NCBI GenBank assembly: GCA_905116865.2
Contig: CAJHNH020000210.1
Span: forward strand, 1 to 64,000
Source: Candidula unifasciata
Lineage: Eukaryota; Mollusca; Gastropoda; Stylommatophora; Geomitridae
Length of the DNA: 64,000 bases
Direction: 5' to 3'
The notes below the pieces were generated by a model. That model did no database searches, had not been told where the DNA came from, and saw only the letters and a program-made list of their open reading frames with translations. A program made the translations under genes and the position numbers. Each line of letters begins with the position of its first letter. Positions within the stretch are counted from its first letter, which is position 1. Shown here in pieces: positions 45,655 through 57,105 of the stretch.

Positions 45655-45935
45655 TGCGGCGTCCGTGGTTTAGGCATTGCGAGTCCGACTCGTAATCCAA
45701 AGTACCGCGATCGAAACCCACTGCGGGCTGTGTGGATTTTTATCGTGGTATGGGACGTCGCAGGTCGACCCAGTCTCGAATGGGTACCACGATGGCTGTC
45801 CTGGGAAAGTTAAGACGGTCGGTGTAATGCTGACCACATTACCTACCGAGTGCCGATTGGTTTGTAAAATTATGGGTGCTCTTCCCATATGCCCGATGCG
45901 CCTAAAGGCGTGAAAAGGGATCTTTACTTTTACTT
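45655..45935 (+). repeat. tRNA-headed SINE (family B)
   Basis: The head is gcggcgtccgtggtttaggc and taccgcgatcgaaacccac. The body is 'ggtgtaatgctgaccacatt', gtaaaattatgggtgctctt and cctaaaggcgtgaaaaggga, with a ttacttttacttcttttatt end. It is near full length and lies in tandem with a family C SINE. Confidence 0.75.
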
Positions 45936-46084
45936 CTTTTATTTTAGGTTTAAAAGGGCAAAATACCAACCCCCGCTATTTTTATAAAGCAACGAAGATG
46001 CTAACACACACATGCATGAGTAGTACTTAAAACGCACTTCACAACGGTGCTACGCAGGCAGTTTTCGCACAATTAAATTCCCTT

Positions 46085-46460
46085 TCGGTCTCCGAGTGAG
46101 GATTATTGTCTGGAGCTTTTTCTCGGTTGCGTCGGTGTGTTGGAAACTGAACAAGTGGACAGACTGGCTGGCTCTGCACAACTTGATGGAATACTGATGC
46201 ATGATAAGGCAGACGTGGTCACGGCCTTGTGGCAGAACGTGTACAGTTGGGAACAGCTCATGGATCACCACAGTCTGGTGAGAGTGATGCAGCGGTTCTG
46301 GCAGATACTCGAGGCTCATACGGACGATTAATTAGAATGCTACTGGCACCATTGGTATTGAAACTCTACGCTGGCTGCCGAGGATGGGAACGAATCGCTT
46401 ATGGGAATGCCCCGAGTGCTGTGATGTTGGTTCTTGAATCAGCTCAACTCAGTCTCTGAC
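46085..46460 (+). pseudogene. RNase H and C-terminal remnant (family H)
   Basis: A 64-codon frame has EQVDRLAGSAQLDGIL (the xxxDRLAG end of RNase H) and a HDKADVV block. The 3' part has cgctggctgccgaggatggg, cttatgggaatgccccgagtg and ctgtgatgttggttcttgaa, as in the copies at 1.4 and 63.1 kb. Confidence 0.6.
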
Positions 46461-46744
46461 AACCATAAATTTGAGTTACAATTATTTTTTTATTACTATG
46501 GGATAGTGCTACCGGATTTTCTTTCTTTCTTTTTTTTTTTTTTGTTTTAGAGAATCACTAGTAGTGATCATCCTATTCTCCCACCCTCATTCTGCTTTGT
46601 TATTCATTAATTAGTAACACGACACTCTATTCTCTCCTCCTTTCTGACTGTTATAATGAGTTACACGTGTATGTAATTAGATACACCCAGAAAAGACGGT
46701 ATTTTTTCACAACTTTTCTCTGCTTTGATTTTTCTGAATAGTTA

Positions 46745-46930
46745 TCATTAGAAACCTTGTTGACTGACGCAGGCGATCACGCCTCTCCACAATCTGCGAT
46801 CTGTAACATAGCGCGTAAGTTCGTGTGCTGACTCCCCTTCATGCCATGATCAAAATGCTGCAAAGAATCTTCTCCGGGGACGTGGTTTTACAGAGCAATC
46901 CAAGGGCAACCCAAATGTTTTAGAAAAGAC
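46745..46930 (-). pseudogene. RTE-like C-terminal fragment (family R2)
   Basis: The plus strand shows cgatcacgcctctccacaat, ctgcgatctgtaaca and catgccatgatcaaaatgct, the same blocks as at 170-300. It is a very short remnant. Confidence 0.45.
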
Positions 46931-47034
46931 GGGGCCTCGAAGACATCTTGTCATAAATATATCATGTATGAGAGGAAGGAAACTGGAACATAAGTGTGGC
47001 CCCTGGAAGAATTTGAAATTTCAAGTAATCGATA

Positions 47035-47105
47035 CGTACGTACGTACAGACAGACAGACAGACAGACAGACACGACAGACAGACACGACAGACAGACAGA
47101 ACATC
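47035..47105. repeat. (GTAC)n/(GACA)n microsatellite
   Basis: Short TACG units followed by GACA units with CGACA interruptions. Confidence 0.9.
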
Positions 47106-47634
47106 AAACGTCTGCATCACTGTAAACAAGCTTGCATATGTGAACAAAGAAGACACTAGAGATTACACAATCTCTTGTCTGGCATATTTTGCTACATCTC
47201 GTCAGATTAGTTCTGTTGTTTATATTTCTTATCTTTAAATTTGCAAAAAGAAGCAGAGGGGCAGGCTGGGTGGGGGCATGCGTTCTTTAACTTTAGATAT
47301 AATTTGAGACACCAAGCGTGCAAGAATCTAGGGGTGCCAACTTAACCATGAACGGACGTTTTTCTGTTTATGTCTTTAATGATACATTTCATATTTATTA
47401 TTTTAAATAAATAATTATTCATCATTGCACTACTAAAAATATATAATGGGGTGAGTCCCCATGTAACTTTTCTGCGGATAAGTGCCAAATAGCCTTATGT
47501 CTTGTTTAAGAGTGCAGTAACAATAAAAAAAATAGTGGTGTGATGAGCCATTTTCTCCTGCGTAACTCATTTTCATAAACTATCCTGAATGTGTAGTCTT
47601 AGGAGTAATTTTCTGCAGTGAGCAGACTGAATAA

Positions 47635-47807
47635 GTGAAGAAGAAAAAAAGAAAAAGAAGAAGAAGAAGAAGAAGAAGAAGAACAAGAAGAAGAAGAAAA
47701 AGAAGAAATAGAAGAAGAAGAAGAAGAAGAAGAAGAAGAAGAAGAAGAAGAAGAAGAAGAAGAAGAAGAAGAAGAAGAAGAAGAAGAAGAAGAAGAAGAA
47801 GAAGAAG

Positions 47808-47854
<47 letters not shown>

Positions 47855-48595
47855 GAAAAAGAAGAAGAAGAAGAAGAAGAAGAAGAAGAAGAAGAAGAAG
47901 AAGAAGAAGAAGAAGAAGAAGAAGAAGAAGAAGAAGAAGAAGAAGAAGAAGAAGAAGAAGAAGAAGAAGAAGAAGAAGAAGAAGAAGAAGAAGAAGAAGA
48001 AGAAGAAAAGAAGAAGAAGAAGAAGAACAAGAAGAAGAAGAAGAAGAACAACAACAACAACAAAAGAAGAAGAAGAAGAAGAAGAAGAAGAAGAAGAAGA
48101 AGAAGAAGAAGAAGAAGAAGAAGAAGAAGAAGAAGAAGAAGAAGAAGAAGAAGAAGAAGAAGAAGAAGAAAAAGAAGAAATAGAAGAAGAAGAAGAACAA
48201 GAAGAAGAAGAAGAAGAAGAAGAACAACAACAAAAAAGAGAAGAAGAAGAAGAAGAAGAAGAAGAAGAAGAAGAAGAAGAAGAAGAAGAAGAAGAAGAAG
48301 AAGAAGAAGAAGAAGAAGAAGAAGAAGAAGAAGAAGAAGAAAAAGAAGAAGAAGAAGAAAAAGAAGAAGAAGAAGAAGAAGAAGACAAAGAAAAAGGAGG
48401 AGGAGGAGAAGCAGAACAAGAAGTCAAAGAAGAAGATAAAGAAAAAGGAGTAGGAGGAGAAGCAGAACAAGAAGTCAAAGAAGAAGACAAAGAAAAAGGA
48501 GTAGGAGGAGAAGCAGAACAAGAAGTCAAAGAAGAAGATAAAGAAAAAGGGGGAGGAGAAGCAGAACAAGAAGACAAAGAAGAAGAAGAGCAATG
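47635..48595 (+). repeat. (GAA)n array with embedded CAA blocks and 51-bp units
   Basis: About 960 bp. Nearly pure GAA is interrupted by a 45-bp CAA block near 47808-47852 and a shorter CAA block near 48050-48063. The last 210 bp (48384-48593) is a four-copy 51-bp repeat (gacaaagaaaaaggag, gaggagaagcagaacaag, aagtcaaagaaga). The long Ser/Phe/Leu/Val and Arg/Glu/Lys frames are not genes. No retroelement was recognised at its left flank. Confidence 0.9.
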
Positions 48596-48599
48596 AGGA

Positions 48600-50295
48600 G
48601 GGCAGAGGAAATCTGCTTTAATAACCCTGCTACCGGAAGAGCAATGTTAAAAGACAGTGTTGTCCCCACGGATATCATTAGGCAGTTTTATCACTTACGT
48701 TCAAGCAAATTAGCGACTACGGACACAATTTCAAAAATTGCAAGATTAATTAACCACTTCAGATCGTTAATGGCGGCAAGCTCTAGCAAGTAAAGAAAAG
48801 TAATTTTACAAACAAATAAATGTAACCTAATCCACACGTGCTGGTAATGTGGCAACTGGGAGTTGGAACCCGCCCTCTAGCAAAAAAGATTTTAAGCAGG
48901 CAGGCAGGCAATTTTGAAACTGAGTTCTTTTGTACTTGTAATAATCTGTTATTCTCTTCTGTTTTTCATTTTAATTACAAATTAGAGTTTCCTAGTTATG
49001 AAAACAAAACCGCGCTGCCGGCTTGATGTGGAATTTGATCTCCATTTTGTCTTGTTTAATATCAGACCAAAAAAGGCAGAATTCATCAAGACAACACGGT
49101 TTCAACAATAATGTTTGAACACTAAATTACAAGTTGTTGCTGATTGTTTCTCTTATGTTAGACACTTTGATTTGTGTAGATGTTTGTCTCCAATTTCTTG
49201 TTAACAGTGTTTGAGATTTCTCATTTTGTCCTATTTTTTTATCACATTGTTCAAAACTTTCTGAAGAAAAAGTATTGGCTTATCGGGACATATAAAATAT
49301 CAAATTAAAGATAAATAAGTGCAGAAAAAAATCCAAACCATTTAAATGTCAGTATTACAACAAAATATTATTACAATCACTCAACATTTAAGAATGTTAG
49401 ACACATATGAAGATTACTGGCGTAACAAATTGTGTGCTTACCTTACTTTTTTGCTTTTTCAACAACACTGCTATCTAATTCTAAGAATGCACATGCCTTC
49501 TCTGTTCAATTATGTATCAGCTAGTCTTTATTTAAAACATTTAATTCAAATACTTTGGATGTTATTGTAATTTGTGTATGACATGTCAAATATCACAATA
49601 ACCGCGATGGGGAAAACAGCGGATCGAAACATTGATCCGAATGAAATATTTTGTTCACTTTTCATATCCCAAACTAATATATATATCCCCATTAGGTTTG
49701 TCACTTAAATATCAATCATAATATCAAAACTATTATCATCATCTGGCAGAGATTCATCAACGACAGAGCAGTATGAACAGTTCTAGATTTGTTCCCTTAT
49801 CAATTAGTATAGCAAAATTACGTAAAAATTGTATGCTAACTAAATATTTATTTTTATCAAAAAAGAATTCACTGACCAAGATGAACTTCGCAAAAAGACT
49901 TCCTATTGGTTAATCCTATTTTTTTCAAAAACTTGTTCATAAAAGTTCGTTTTCCCCACAAACGGAACAAAATTAGAGTGTCTCTATGGTAAGCCAATTA
50001 TCGGACGATACGTCCATAATGGTTTTACAGTCAAGTTTGTTATGTAGGGGTGGGAGGATGTGAGCGTGGGTGTCTTGCCAAAGATTTATCTGAATATTTC
50101 TACCAAAGACGGAAAAAAATACAGGAATACAAAATGACAAACCGGAGAATCAAAAAGGAAACAATATAAAAACTGAGACGTTAATTTCTTTCTTTATATT
50201 TAGTACATATGGGTTCAATGTTTGGTTGCTTTAAGTATAAATGAACACATCTAGATATGAAATGATATACTTATTCTTCTTTTAAAGTCTATGCC
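48600..50295. other. No gene seen
   Basis: AT-rich receptor intron, apparently low in repeats. A 66-codon frame right after the GAA array has no recognisable domain. Confidence 0.4.
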
Positions 50296-50299
50296 GTCT

Positions 50300-50640
50300 G
50301 GTGTTGATACTCATGTCTATCTATAACCTGGTGTCTTGTGTACTTTCAATCAACTCTTGACACAGATGCCCCCCCCCCCCCTCCCCCCGTGCCATGATGT
50401 CAAAATGTCCAGCATTTTTCATCTCCGTCTCACTCTGCCTCCCCTCAAACTTTCCTACTGTCACGATGTACTCCAGTTTTCCCCTTTTCGACACATGACC
50501 AGAGAATGCAGATTGTCTCTTACTGATGTGGGCAATCAATTGGCTTCGTGAACCAGTTTTCTTTAAGATATCCTCATTACTCCTGTTATGTGTCAAGGGT
50601 ATTCTCATCATTCGTCTATAAAAAATACTACTAATCACCC
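50300..50640 (-). pseudogene. RTE-like retrotransposon C-terminal remnant (family R2)
   Basis: The minus-strand frame encodes 'RRMMRIPLTHNRSNEDILKK', GSRSQLIAHISKRQSAFSGHV and SKRGKLEYIVTVGKFEGRQS. This is the part just upstream of and including the GHVxxRGK block, which complements the end preserved at 160-640. A C-rich run (50368-50379) interrupts the 3' part. Confidence 0.65.
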
Positions 50641-50649
50641 GCTGAAAAT

Positions 50650-52135
50650 GACGGATTTAGAGTAAAACTTCGCTTACTCGTATTTTCAGTGACCGAAACA
50701 TTCAGAGTTCGTGTTAAAATATAACGTGCTAAACTAGGACCTTTTACGATACATGGGGAGATATCGCATACTTTGCAAAAGTATCTAGGGTGATTATCGT
50801 ACTTCAACCCCGGCTTGGCTTCCGTTGTAATATGCCATACAAAGGGAGGTATTGTATTCTTGGCAAAAGTATCTAGGGTGATGATCATACTTCCATCACA
50901 CATGCACGCGTTGCCTAGTCGACGATCACGACGACTATTGAGTTTCCTACAGGAGAATATTGAGGTAGCACAAGTCTGCACACAGGTGACATCGTACTGT
51001 TGTACACTTTGTACGCTGTATATTCAACATGTATATTTAAGCACTGATACTCCTTAGTATCAACAACCAAGTATTTAGGCCTAGGGTGCCTACTCTAACA
51101 TTCCGCTGGATATCTCCTTGATGGATGTGCTACAGTGGAGTCCTGCATACTGGCACACCATCATCTAATACAGTTGTTATCTTTACGAGTCAACAATAAC
51201 GCTTGTGACAGGCCACATAAACTTTAATGTCATTACCATTACACGTCACAAGATGATGATGATTATTCATTAAAACATATAATAAATCTACATTACCTAC
51301 TCTGACGATAAAAAAGATTACAATCTTCTCTCAATGGACTCCTGCCATTATAATAACTAAACAGACATTAAACTGTCTCCCGCAAACAACGGTAAATCAA
51401 AACCTCACAAAGAGGAACGTCCGACTTGGACAATGGAAACTTTCCAACTCTTAAGTTTCCCCTAACCCCGCGGAAACACGTCTCACTTGGACAAGGGAAA
51501 AATCGCAACTGCCTGGGCCTTTGTGTTCTACGCCCAGAATTCAATTAGCTCATATCCTAGGTAACGACCTGTGGCCGCTGTGTAAACTTTCACCTGTGCT
51601 GTTACCACCAGAAGAAACTTTAACTCTCGGCAAATAAGATTACAACACGTACCAAACACGTACTAAACAGACGATTAAAAGTAATTTATTGCCGTACATC
51701 AGTGAAGTTTATTTAGGAACGAACATACTAGTGTACTGGAAGCAAAGCAAAAGGGGAATGTTATCTAAAGGGGAAGCGGGGTGGGAGTGGTGGGGTTTTT
51801 TTTTTTTTGGGGGGGGGGGGGGAGCAGAGAAATTATGAAGAATGATATAAAAATATACTTCTTGAACCTATCTCTACTCCAAGCCTACAAGGGCTCTAAC
51901 AAAGATTATCGCGGTGAGTGGAAGCTGCAATCCACACCCAAGCTGCCTTACTAAAAAGAAAAAAAAAAGTTCGTTAGGACAGGACAGGTTCTGTGTCAAG
52001 TATAATTAGCGCGGAACAAAGGATACACAGAGGACTCTGTGTTAAGGGGCAACAGAAGTGCATAGGGGTTCATAGCAAAAGCGAATGGACGTCGTTTAGT
52101 GCAACAAAGCCTAGCATTCCACTGGCGTGAGAATC
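50650..52135. other. No gene seen; short direct duplication and G run
   Basis: Contains two about 33-bp copies of a gcaaaagtatctagggtgat motif at about 50776 and 50861, an (AAG)-poor single-copy stretch and a T12G14 tract near 51795-51823. No exon was recognised. Confidence 0.4.
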
Positions 52136-52336
52136 ACTTGTACACACATGCTGTGATTTTAACTGACTCACAGAGCATGTTGAGAAAAGTGGAGACAGGT
52201 ATGCTCCGTGCATAGATGTTATAAGGGCCCTCTGGGAGCGAGTGAACAGTGCGGAAGCGCAAATATATCATTACGGTCTGAAGAGAAGGAAGCTGCAAGG
52301 ATTTGCCAGTCGATTTGGCCGATGCTCAACACTTAA

Positions 52337-53451
52337 CTCTTTGAGTTCCAGGGGGTTTTGCATCAGAGGCCCAAAAGGGGGGGGGGGGGGGGGGGGGGGG
52401 GGGGGTAATATGATTTTGACTTTTAACAAATGCAGCACTTTAAAACAAACTACATGACTGCAGCTGATGTCCAACATACACATATCATACATGAAATTAA
52501 ACATAAATGGATAAGGATTAATATTAGCATACTGCTACAACAAACAATTATACTGTTAGTTAGTATTTAGTAGAGAAAACAGTGACTTGGTTTGAGAGGT
52601 AAGTAAATTATGAACAAGTTATTTCCACTTACTCAGAAGCTGATCCAAAATTCTTGATATAGTATATCCAAAATGCATCACAAAGGAAGGTACACCACTT
52701 ATAAGTCTGCACAGCCAATATTAAAGCAAAATGTGCAATAGTTGTTGTTCCATAGCAATTTTAATAACACTACCATAACACGTCAAAATATATTCTCAAG
52801 TGGCATAAACAGTGACTTTTCTAAAAGCAATTGAATTCCTGTAAAGGCACTGTAAACATGTCAACCTGTTCATAGATATATATCTATGGTTTTAGATGAT
52901 ATTGATAGTAGTACTAGAAGCGCTGACATTTGGACTAGCTGGTGTCGTGTTACGAGGTGCTTATCTTGTGTTGCCATGGCAGAATTAGTCAGTTTTGTCC
53001 TCTTAGCAGGAGGTAAATTACGCACACATCCTCATCAAAACTTGACTCGTCAACGGTTTGGGGAAATTTCACGTCGCTACTATCATTATCCAACTCCACA
53101 TTACTTTAACTGATCCACTGTTTTATCAAATTTGATGATTCTAAAGCCGTAAATCACTTTGATGGGCGTGAAGACGATGACTGATCGGAGATATTGTTTT
53201 CAGACAATTGTTTAGTAACGTAGTAGACCACACAAATATCAATTTAAAGTGTTGAAAACTCACCAGACCCAAACGAATGCACTCCACGTGTGTTCACTAC
53301 ACACCTGAGAACCGGAAAGGAAGTTTAAATTGAGCGGTTCGCGTGTAATTACCGATAAGTGGTAAATTAAAAACCATCACACATCATGCGCTGTTTGGGC
53401 CGCCAAGTAGTAACAAATCAGCGCGTGATGCGTTCCTTGGGACTCAAAGAG
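52337..53451. mobile_element. piggyBac-like non-autonomous element (TTAA target)
   Basis: The ends are inverted repeats: ctctttgagttccagg at the left and, read inward from the right, ctctttgagtcccaagg. Both are flanked directly by TTAA (52333-52336 and 53452-53455). TTAA duplication and a (C)CYTTTGAGTCC-like end are typical of piggyBac superfamily miniature elements. The uninterrupted target sequence is supported by the paralogous fragment at 1.4 kb (gatcaacactcaaaggaaga). Inside is a G29 run (52377-52405) and no transposase frame. The transposase source is unknown. Confidence 0.75.
52377..52405. repeat. G29 homopolymer
   Basis: Twenty-nine consecutive G, the longest G run noticed in the window, just inside the left end of the TTAA element. 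Confidence 0.95.
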
Positions 53452-53600
53452 TTAAGGGAAAGGCAAGATTGATATGCAATCAGACATTTACTAATGCTTT
53501 CGAAATTTTAACTCTTCGTTTGCTGCTGAGGATGGGGGACGGAGCACTTATGAGAGTGCCTTGAGTGCTTTGATGTTGATTCTTAATTCAATATTTCGCA

Positions 53601-54210
53601 TTCTTAGTTTAATTAGCAATAATAATAAAACTAGGCACACCAACTACCAGTGCTACTTAGAATTTAAACAAATGGAACTAATATCATCACAATGAACGTT
53701 AGTTAATTTTCCTGAACACAAAACTAACGTGCCACAAAGATAACAATACATTATTAATGAAAATCGTGTTCACACAGGCCATGTGCTAGGCACTTGAGCT
53801 AAAAAAAGCGACCTGAAATCAAATATCTCTGAGTGATGATACACACTGATATCTATATCTACCACAGTTTGACTAATGGATGATATTTAGATCTAACACA
53901 GAAGTTATTTATAGGTACGAACACCGTCAAATTAACGAACCAAACCATCTCTTTTCACTCACCGGTCTGAAACCTACATTGAGTTAAAAGCCACGAACGA
54001 TTGCGCAACAGTGATGAATGAGACGAGCGCGGCTGGCGAGTTCATAGGGCGGAAAGCTCAAATGCTACAGAGACCGGTTTTCCGGTGCCTTGACCTTTCT
54101 TGGCCACCGTGAACGTGTCAGATTTTTTAGCAAGTGCTGCCAAACCAAAGTTAAAAACAGTATAGGCCATCCGGCTACATTAGGATGATAAATTGTTAGC
54201 AATTTTGTTT
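53601..54210. other. No gene seen
   Basis: AT-rich intronic sequence with short frames only. Confidence 0.35.
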
Positions 54211-54214
54211 CTTC

Positions 54215-55556
54215 TTCTTCTTCTTCTTTCGTTCGCTTGAAATATATTTTCTATATCTGAAAATTTTTTGTCCAGTGTAAACTTTACTGTCTTGTGTAAT
54301 TCACGCAGCGATCCGTAAAGTTTGACTTGCACTGATGTTTCTCTTTGTCAAAAGTTTTGATTTGATATATTGTATCTGGAACAGTCTTGGAGGACATGAT
54401 CTGTTGTGTCAGGTTCCAATCCACATGTGCTCATGTCTGTTTCGCCGATTTTAAATGTTATGTACATGTGGCTGCAAAGTCGACTGTGTCCTGTTCTAAG
54501 GCGTAGAATAATAACTTGCTCTGGTCTGTCCAAAAAATATCAATCGTATTGTGCCGGTTTTGGTGGCCTTCTGATTGATTTGATTATTCTCTTTTTTTGT
54601 TGTTGTTGGTGTTGATAAGAGACAGGTACGTCAGGTTGTTCTTCATTTGCACCTTCTCTAGCTAGTTTATCAGCTCTTTCATTTCTAGGAACTCCACAGT
54701 GGGATGGTATCCATTGCATAGTTACCTTACACCGGCTGCCTAGTTTTGAGAGTAGCGTTAGTATACCAGGTAGTTTTCCAGACTGGAGTGCCTGAAGCAC
54801 TGCTCTTGCATCTGTCAGAAATACCACGTGTTTTCCTGTAGGTATTTTGGCTGTATGTCTGGTATTATTTGGATGCTCATTATACACTCCTGCTAGTCCA
54901 TTTCTGCTTGCGTTTTGTGCTGCTCCATCTGTACTGACACGAAACCAAAGATTATGTGGGTGTTCGTCATCAAGTAGAGCCAGGGTGGCTGTTTTGCGTT
55001 GTACACTGTTTTGTTCTTCTTTGTCGAATATTCCTTTTACTTCTGTCCAGATGTGTATTGACAACTTATAATCCTCTTTCCAAGGGATCTGATTTGGAAT
55101 AGCATTTAAGGGGCTATTAGTTGCAGGCAGATCATTGGTTTTCCTGCAGTCGTGGATAAAACTGCTTCTTTTTTAGTCTCCCCGTTGCTAGATTTTGGAA
55201 TCTTTCTTTCATAGGGTGTTCAGGCATTCTAAGAAACTTTTCTTCTTGTATTAGTATCTTGGTGACTTTTCGTTTTGTCAGTGTAAGTCATCGCCATTTT
55301 CGCCATCATAACTATATATGTTGATTTCATCCCTACTGTTATGATTCTGAGCGCTTAAATGTGCACATTGTTTAACTTTTGTAGCATGGTTTTTAATGCT
55401 GAACTCCATGCAGTAGACCAGTGTTCAAGGTGTGGTCGTATACTTTGTTGATAAACTTTGCCATTTGCGCCTTATGCTGTTCTGCCTAGTTTTCTTAGGA
55501 TAGCTATCTTCCTTCTGGCTTCGGTTGCTGCCTTGTTAGCGAATGACTGAACACTG
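54215..55556 (-). pseudogene. Jockey/CR1-like retrotransposon: RT thumb, RNase H and 3' end (family J)
   Basis: Reading the minus strand from 55556 there are, across several frames, 'EARRKIAILRKLGRTA', 'HLEHWSTAWSSALKTMLQKL' (RT thumb), then 'RVSTDGAAQNASRNGLAGVY' (RNase H start). These are followed by TDARAVLQALQSGK, 'VTMQWIPSHCGVPRNERADK' and LRTGHSRLCSHMY, then a Cys/His region (CGLEPDTTDHVLQDC). It ends near 54215 in cgaacgaaagaagaagaag. The 174-codon RNase H frame is the longest intact piece. It lies antisense inside the receptor intron and lacks the RT catalytic core and endonuclease. It is the same family as 5440-6235. Confidence 0.75.
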
Positions 55557-55605
55557 TCTGCCTATTACATTCTGCCGAGTATACAAACTGGCAGACTCCA
55601 AAGGC

Positions 55606-55750
55606 GGTACCGCCTCACAAGACGGCACCACCTCAAAAGACGGCACCACCTCAAAAGACGGCACCACCTCAAAAGACGGCACCACCTCAAAAGACGGCAC
55701 CACCTCAAAAGACGGCACCACCTCAAAAGGTGGCACCACCTCAAAAAGCG
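55606..55750 (+). repeat. 18-bp minisatellite
   Basis: Eight tandem copies of ggcaccacctcaaaagac, the last two altered. Because the unit is divisible by three it reads as a repeated GTTSKD hexapeptide within a 102-codon frame. There is no other evidence of a gene. Confidence 0.9.
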
Positions 55751-56000
55751 GACCTGGCCTAAACTTAACGTTAGTCCGTAACAGAAGACGTATTCGACAT
55801 ATAGGTCCACTCATAGGGTCAACAAACTTGCGTGGACGATCATGCCTCTGACCTCTGGTACACTTGAATAGAGAAGTCAGTTCAGCAGACAGCACCTACT
55901 AGGGACTGAAATAATGTTTATATTATCCAAATATTCTTAACAGAGTTCGTGTTAATGATGGTATATTTCAATACGTTTTTTTTTTTTTTTTGGTCCTCAG

Positions 56001-56091
56001 ATATAAATACATCAACATCATCTGGTTCACGTCCAACTGGCTGGCCATGAGCAATTCCTGCTACAACCCCTTCATTTACGGCCTTCTTAAT
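56001..56091 (+). CDS. Neuropeptide GPCR exon encoding TM7
   Basis: The acceptor is a polypyrimidine tract followed by ggtcctcag, and the donor is gtaagt. The first base completes the Arg codon from the TM6 exon. Then 30 codons give YKYINIIWFTSNWLAMSNSC and YNPFIYGLLN. The NPxxY motif of TM7 is intact, as is the WLAMSNSCYNPFIYG stretch common in leucokinin-type receptors. It ends in phase 0, compatible with the next exon's GAA start. The upstream intron of about 19.3 kb is packed with mobile and simple repeats. Confidence 0.88.
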
Positions 56092-56144
56092 GTAAGTAGT
56101 TCTTTGTTTGTGGAATTTTCGACAAGATTAATTATTATTACTAA

Positions 56145-56225
56145 TACTATTTCTTCTTCTTCTACTTCTTCTTCTTCTTCTTCTTCTTCACCTTCTACTT
56201 CTTCTTCTTCTTTTCTTCTTCTTTT
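56145..56225 (+). repeat. Imperfect (TTC)n tract
   Basis: TTC with TAC and ACC interruptions, about 50 bp downstream of the TM7 exon donor, the second receptor exon followed closely by TTC. Confidence 0.85.
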
Positions 56226-56363
56226 TTTATTTTTCTTCAGAACCAATAGGCACTCGATGAAAAGAAACAGGAAAGCTCATGTTTTAGTTAATTTACCATT
56301 GATCACTAGCATTAAGAAGGATAATAGTCTAAAATGACTGAAGAAGGTAAAAAGTACATGACA

Positions 56364-56365
<2 letters not shown>

Positions 56366-56421
<56 letters not shown>
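56366..56421. repeat. (GA)n microsatellite
   Basis: Pure GA run in the receptor intron. Confidence 0.95.
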
Positions 56422-56423
<2 letters not shown>

Positions 56424-56544
56424 GGGAAGGGGGTGGGTGGAGGGGGATGTAAACACATGAGAGTTCAATGACCGCATTTTAAGATGAGAATTAAGAGATA
56501 CTATTCAGGTAGACCTACTTTAGTTTCTAAGTGGAGGAGGAGAA

Positions 56545-57105
56545 GAAAGATAAGAAGAAGGAGGAAAGGAAGAAGAAGAAGAAGAAGAAGAAGAAGAAGA
56601 AGAAGAAGAAGAAGAAGAAGAAGAAGAAGAAGAAGAAGAAGAAGAAGAAGAAGAAGAAGAAGAAGAAGAAGATAGAAGATAGAAGAAGAAGAAGAAAAAG
56701 AAGAAGAAGAAAAGAAAAAGAAGAAGAAGAAGAAGAAGAAGAAGAAGAAGAAGAAAGAAGAAGAAGAAGAAGAAGAAGAAGAAGAAGAAGAAGAAGAAGA
56801 AGAAGAAGAAGAAAAAAGAAGAAGAAGAAGAAGAAGAAGAAAAGAAAAAGAAGAAAAAAAGAAAGAAGAAGAAGAAGAAGAAGAAGAAGAAGAAGAAGAA
56901 GAAGAAGAAAAAGAAGAAGAAGAAGAAGAAGAAGAAGAAGAAGAAGAAGAAGAAGAAGAAGAAGAAGAAGAAGAAGAAGAAGAAGAAGAAGAAGAAGAAG
57001 AAGAAGAAGAAGAAGAAGAAGAAAAAGAAGAAGAAGAAAAAGAAGAAGAAGAAGAAAATGAAAAAGAAACAGAAGAAGAAGAAGAGGAGGAAGAAGAAGA
57101 ATGAT
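56545..57105 (+). repeat. (GAA)n array
   Basis: About 560 bp of GAA with AAAG, GATAGAAGATAGAAG and AAGGAGG variants. It sits in the 3.3-kb intron between the TM7 and helix-8 exons. No retroelement was recognised at its left flank. Confidence 0.9.

Larger units (their letters stand above)
52140..53600 (+). pseudogene. RNase H C-terminal remnant split by TTAA element (family H)
   Basis: The left part has ttgagaaaagtggagacagg, 'gtgaacagtgcggaagcgca' and atatcattacggtctgaag. The right part has gaaaggcaagattgatatgc, gctgctgaggatggggg and 'gagcacttatgagagtgcct'. These are the same blocks, in the same order, as at 1110-1620. An 1115-bp element at 52337-53451 interrupts it exactly at a TTAA. Confidence 0.65.

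Noticed and set aside
47573..48593. Frames of up to 337 codons over the GAA array
   Set aside because: Pure trinucleotide repeat translation in all frames.
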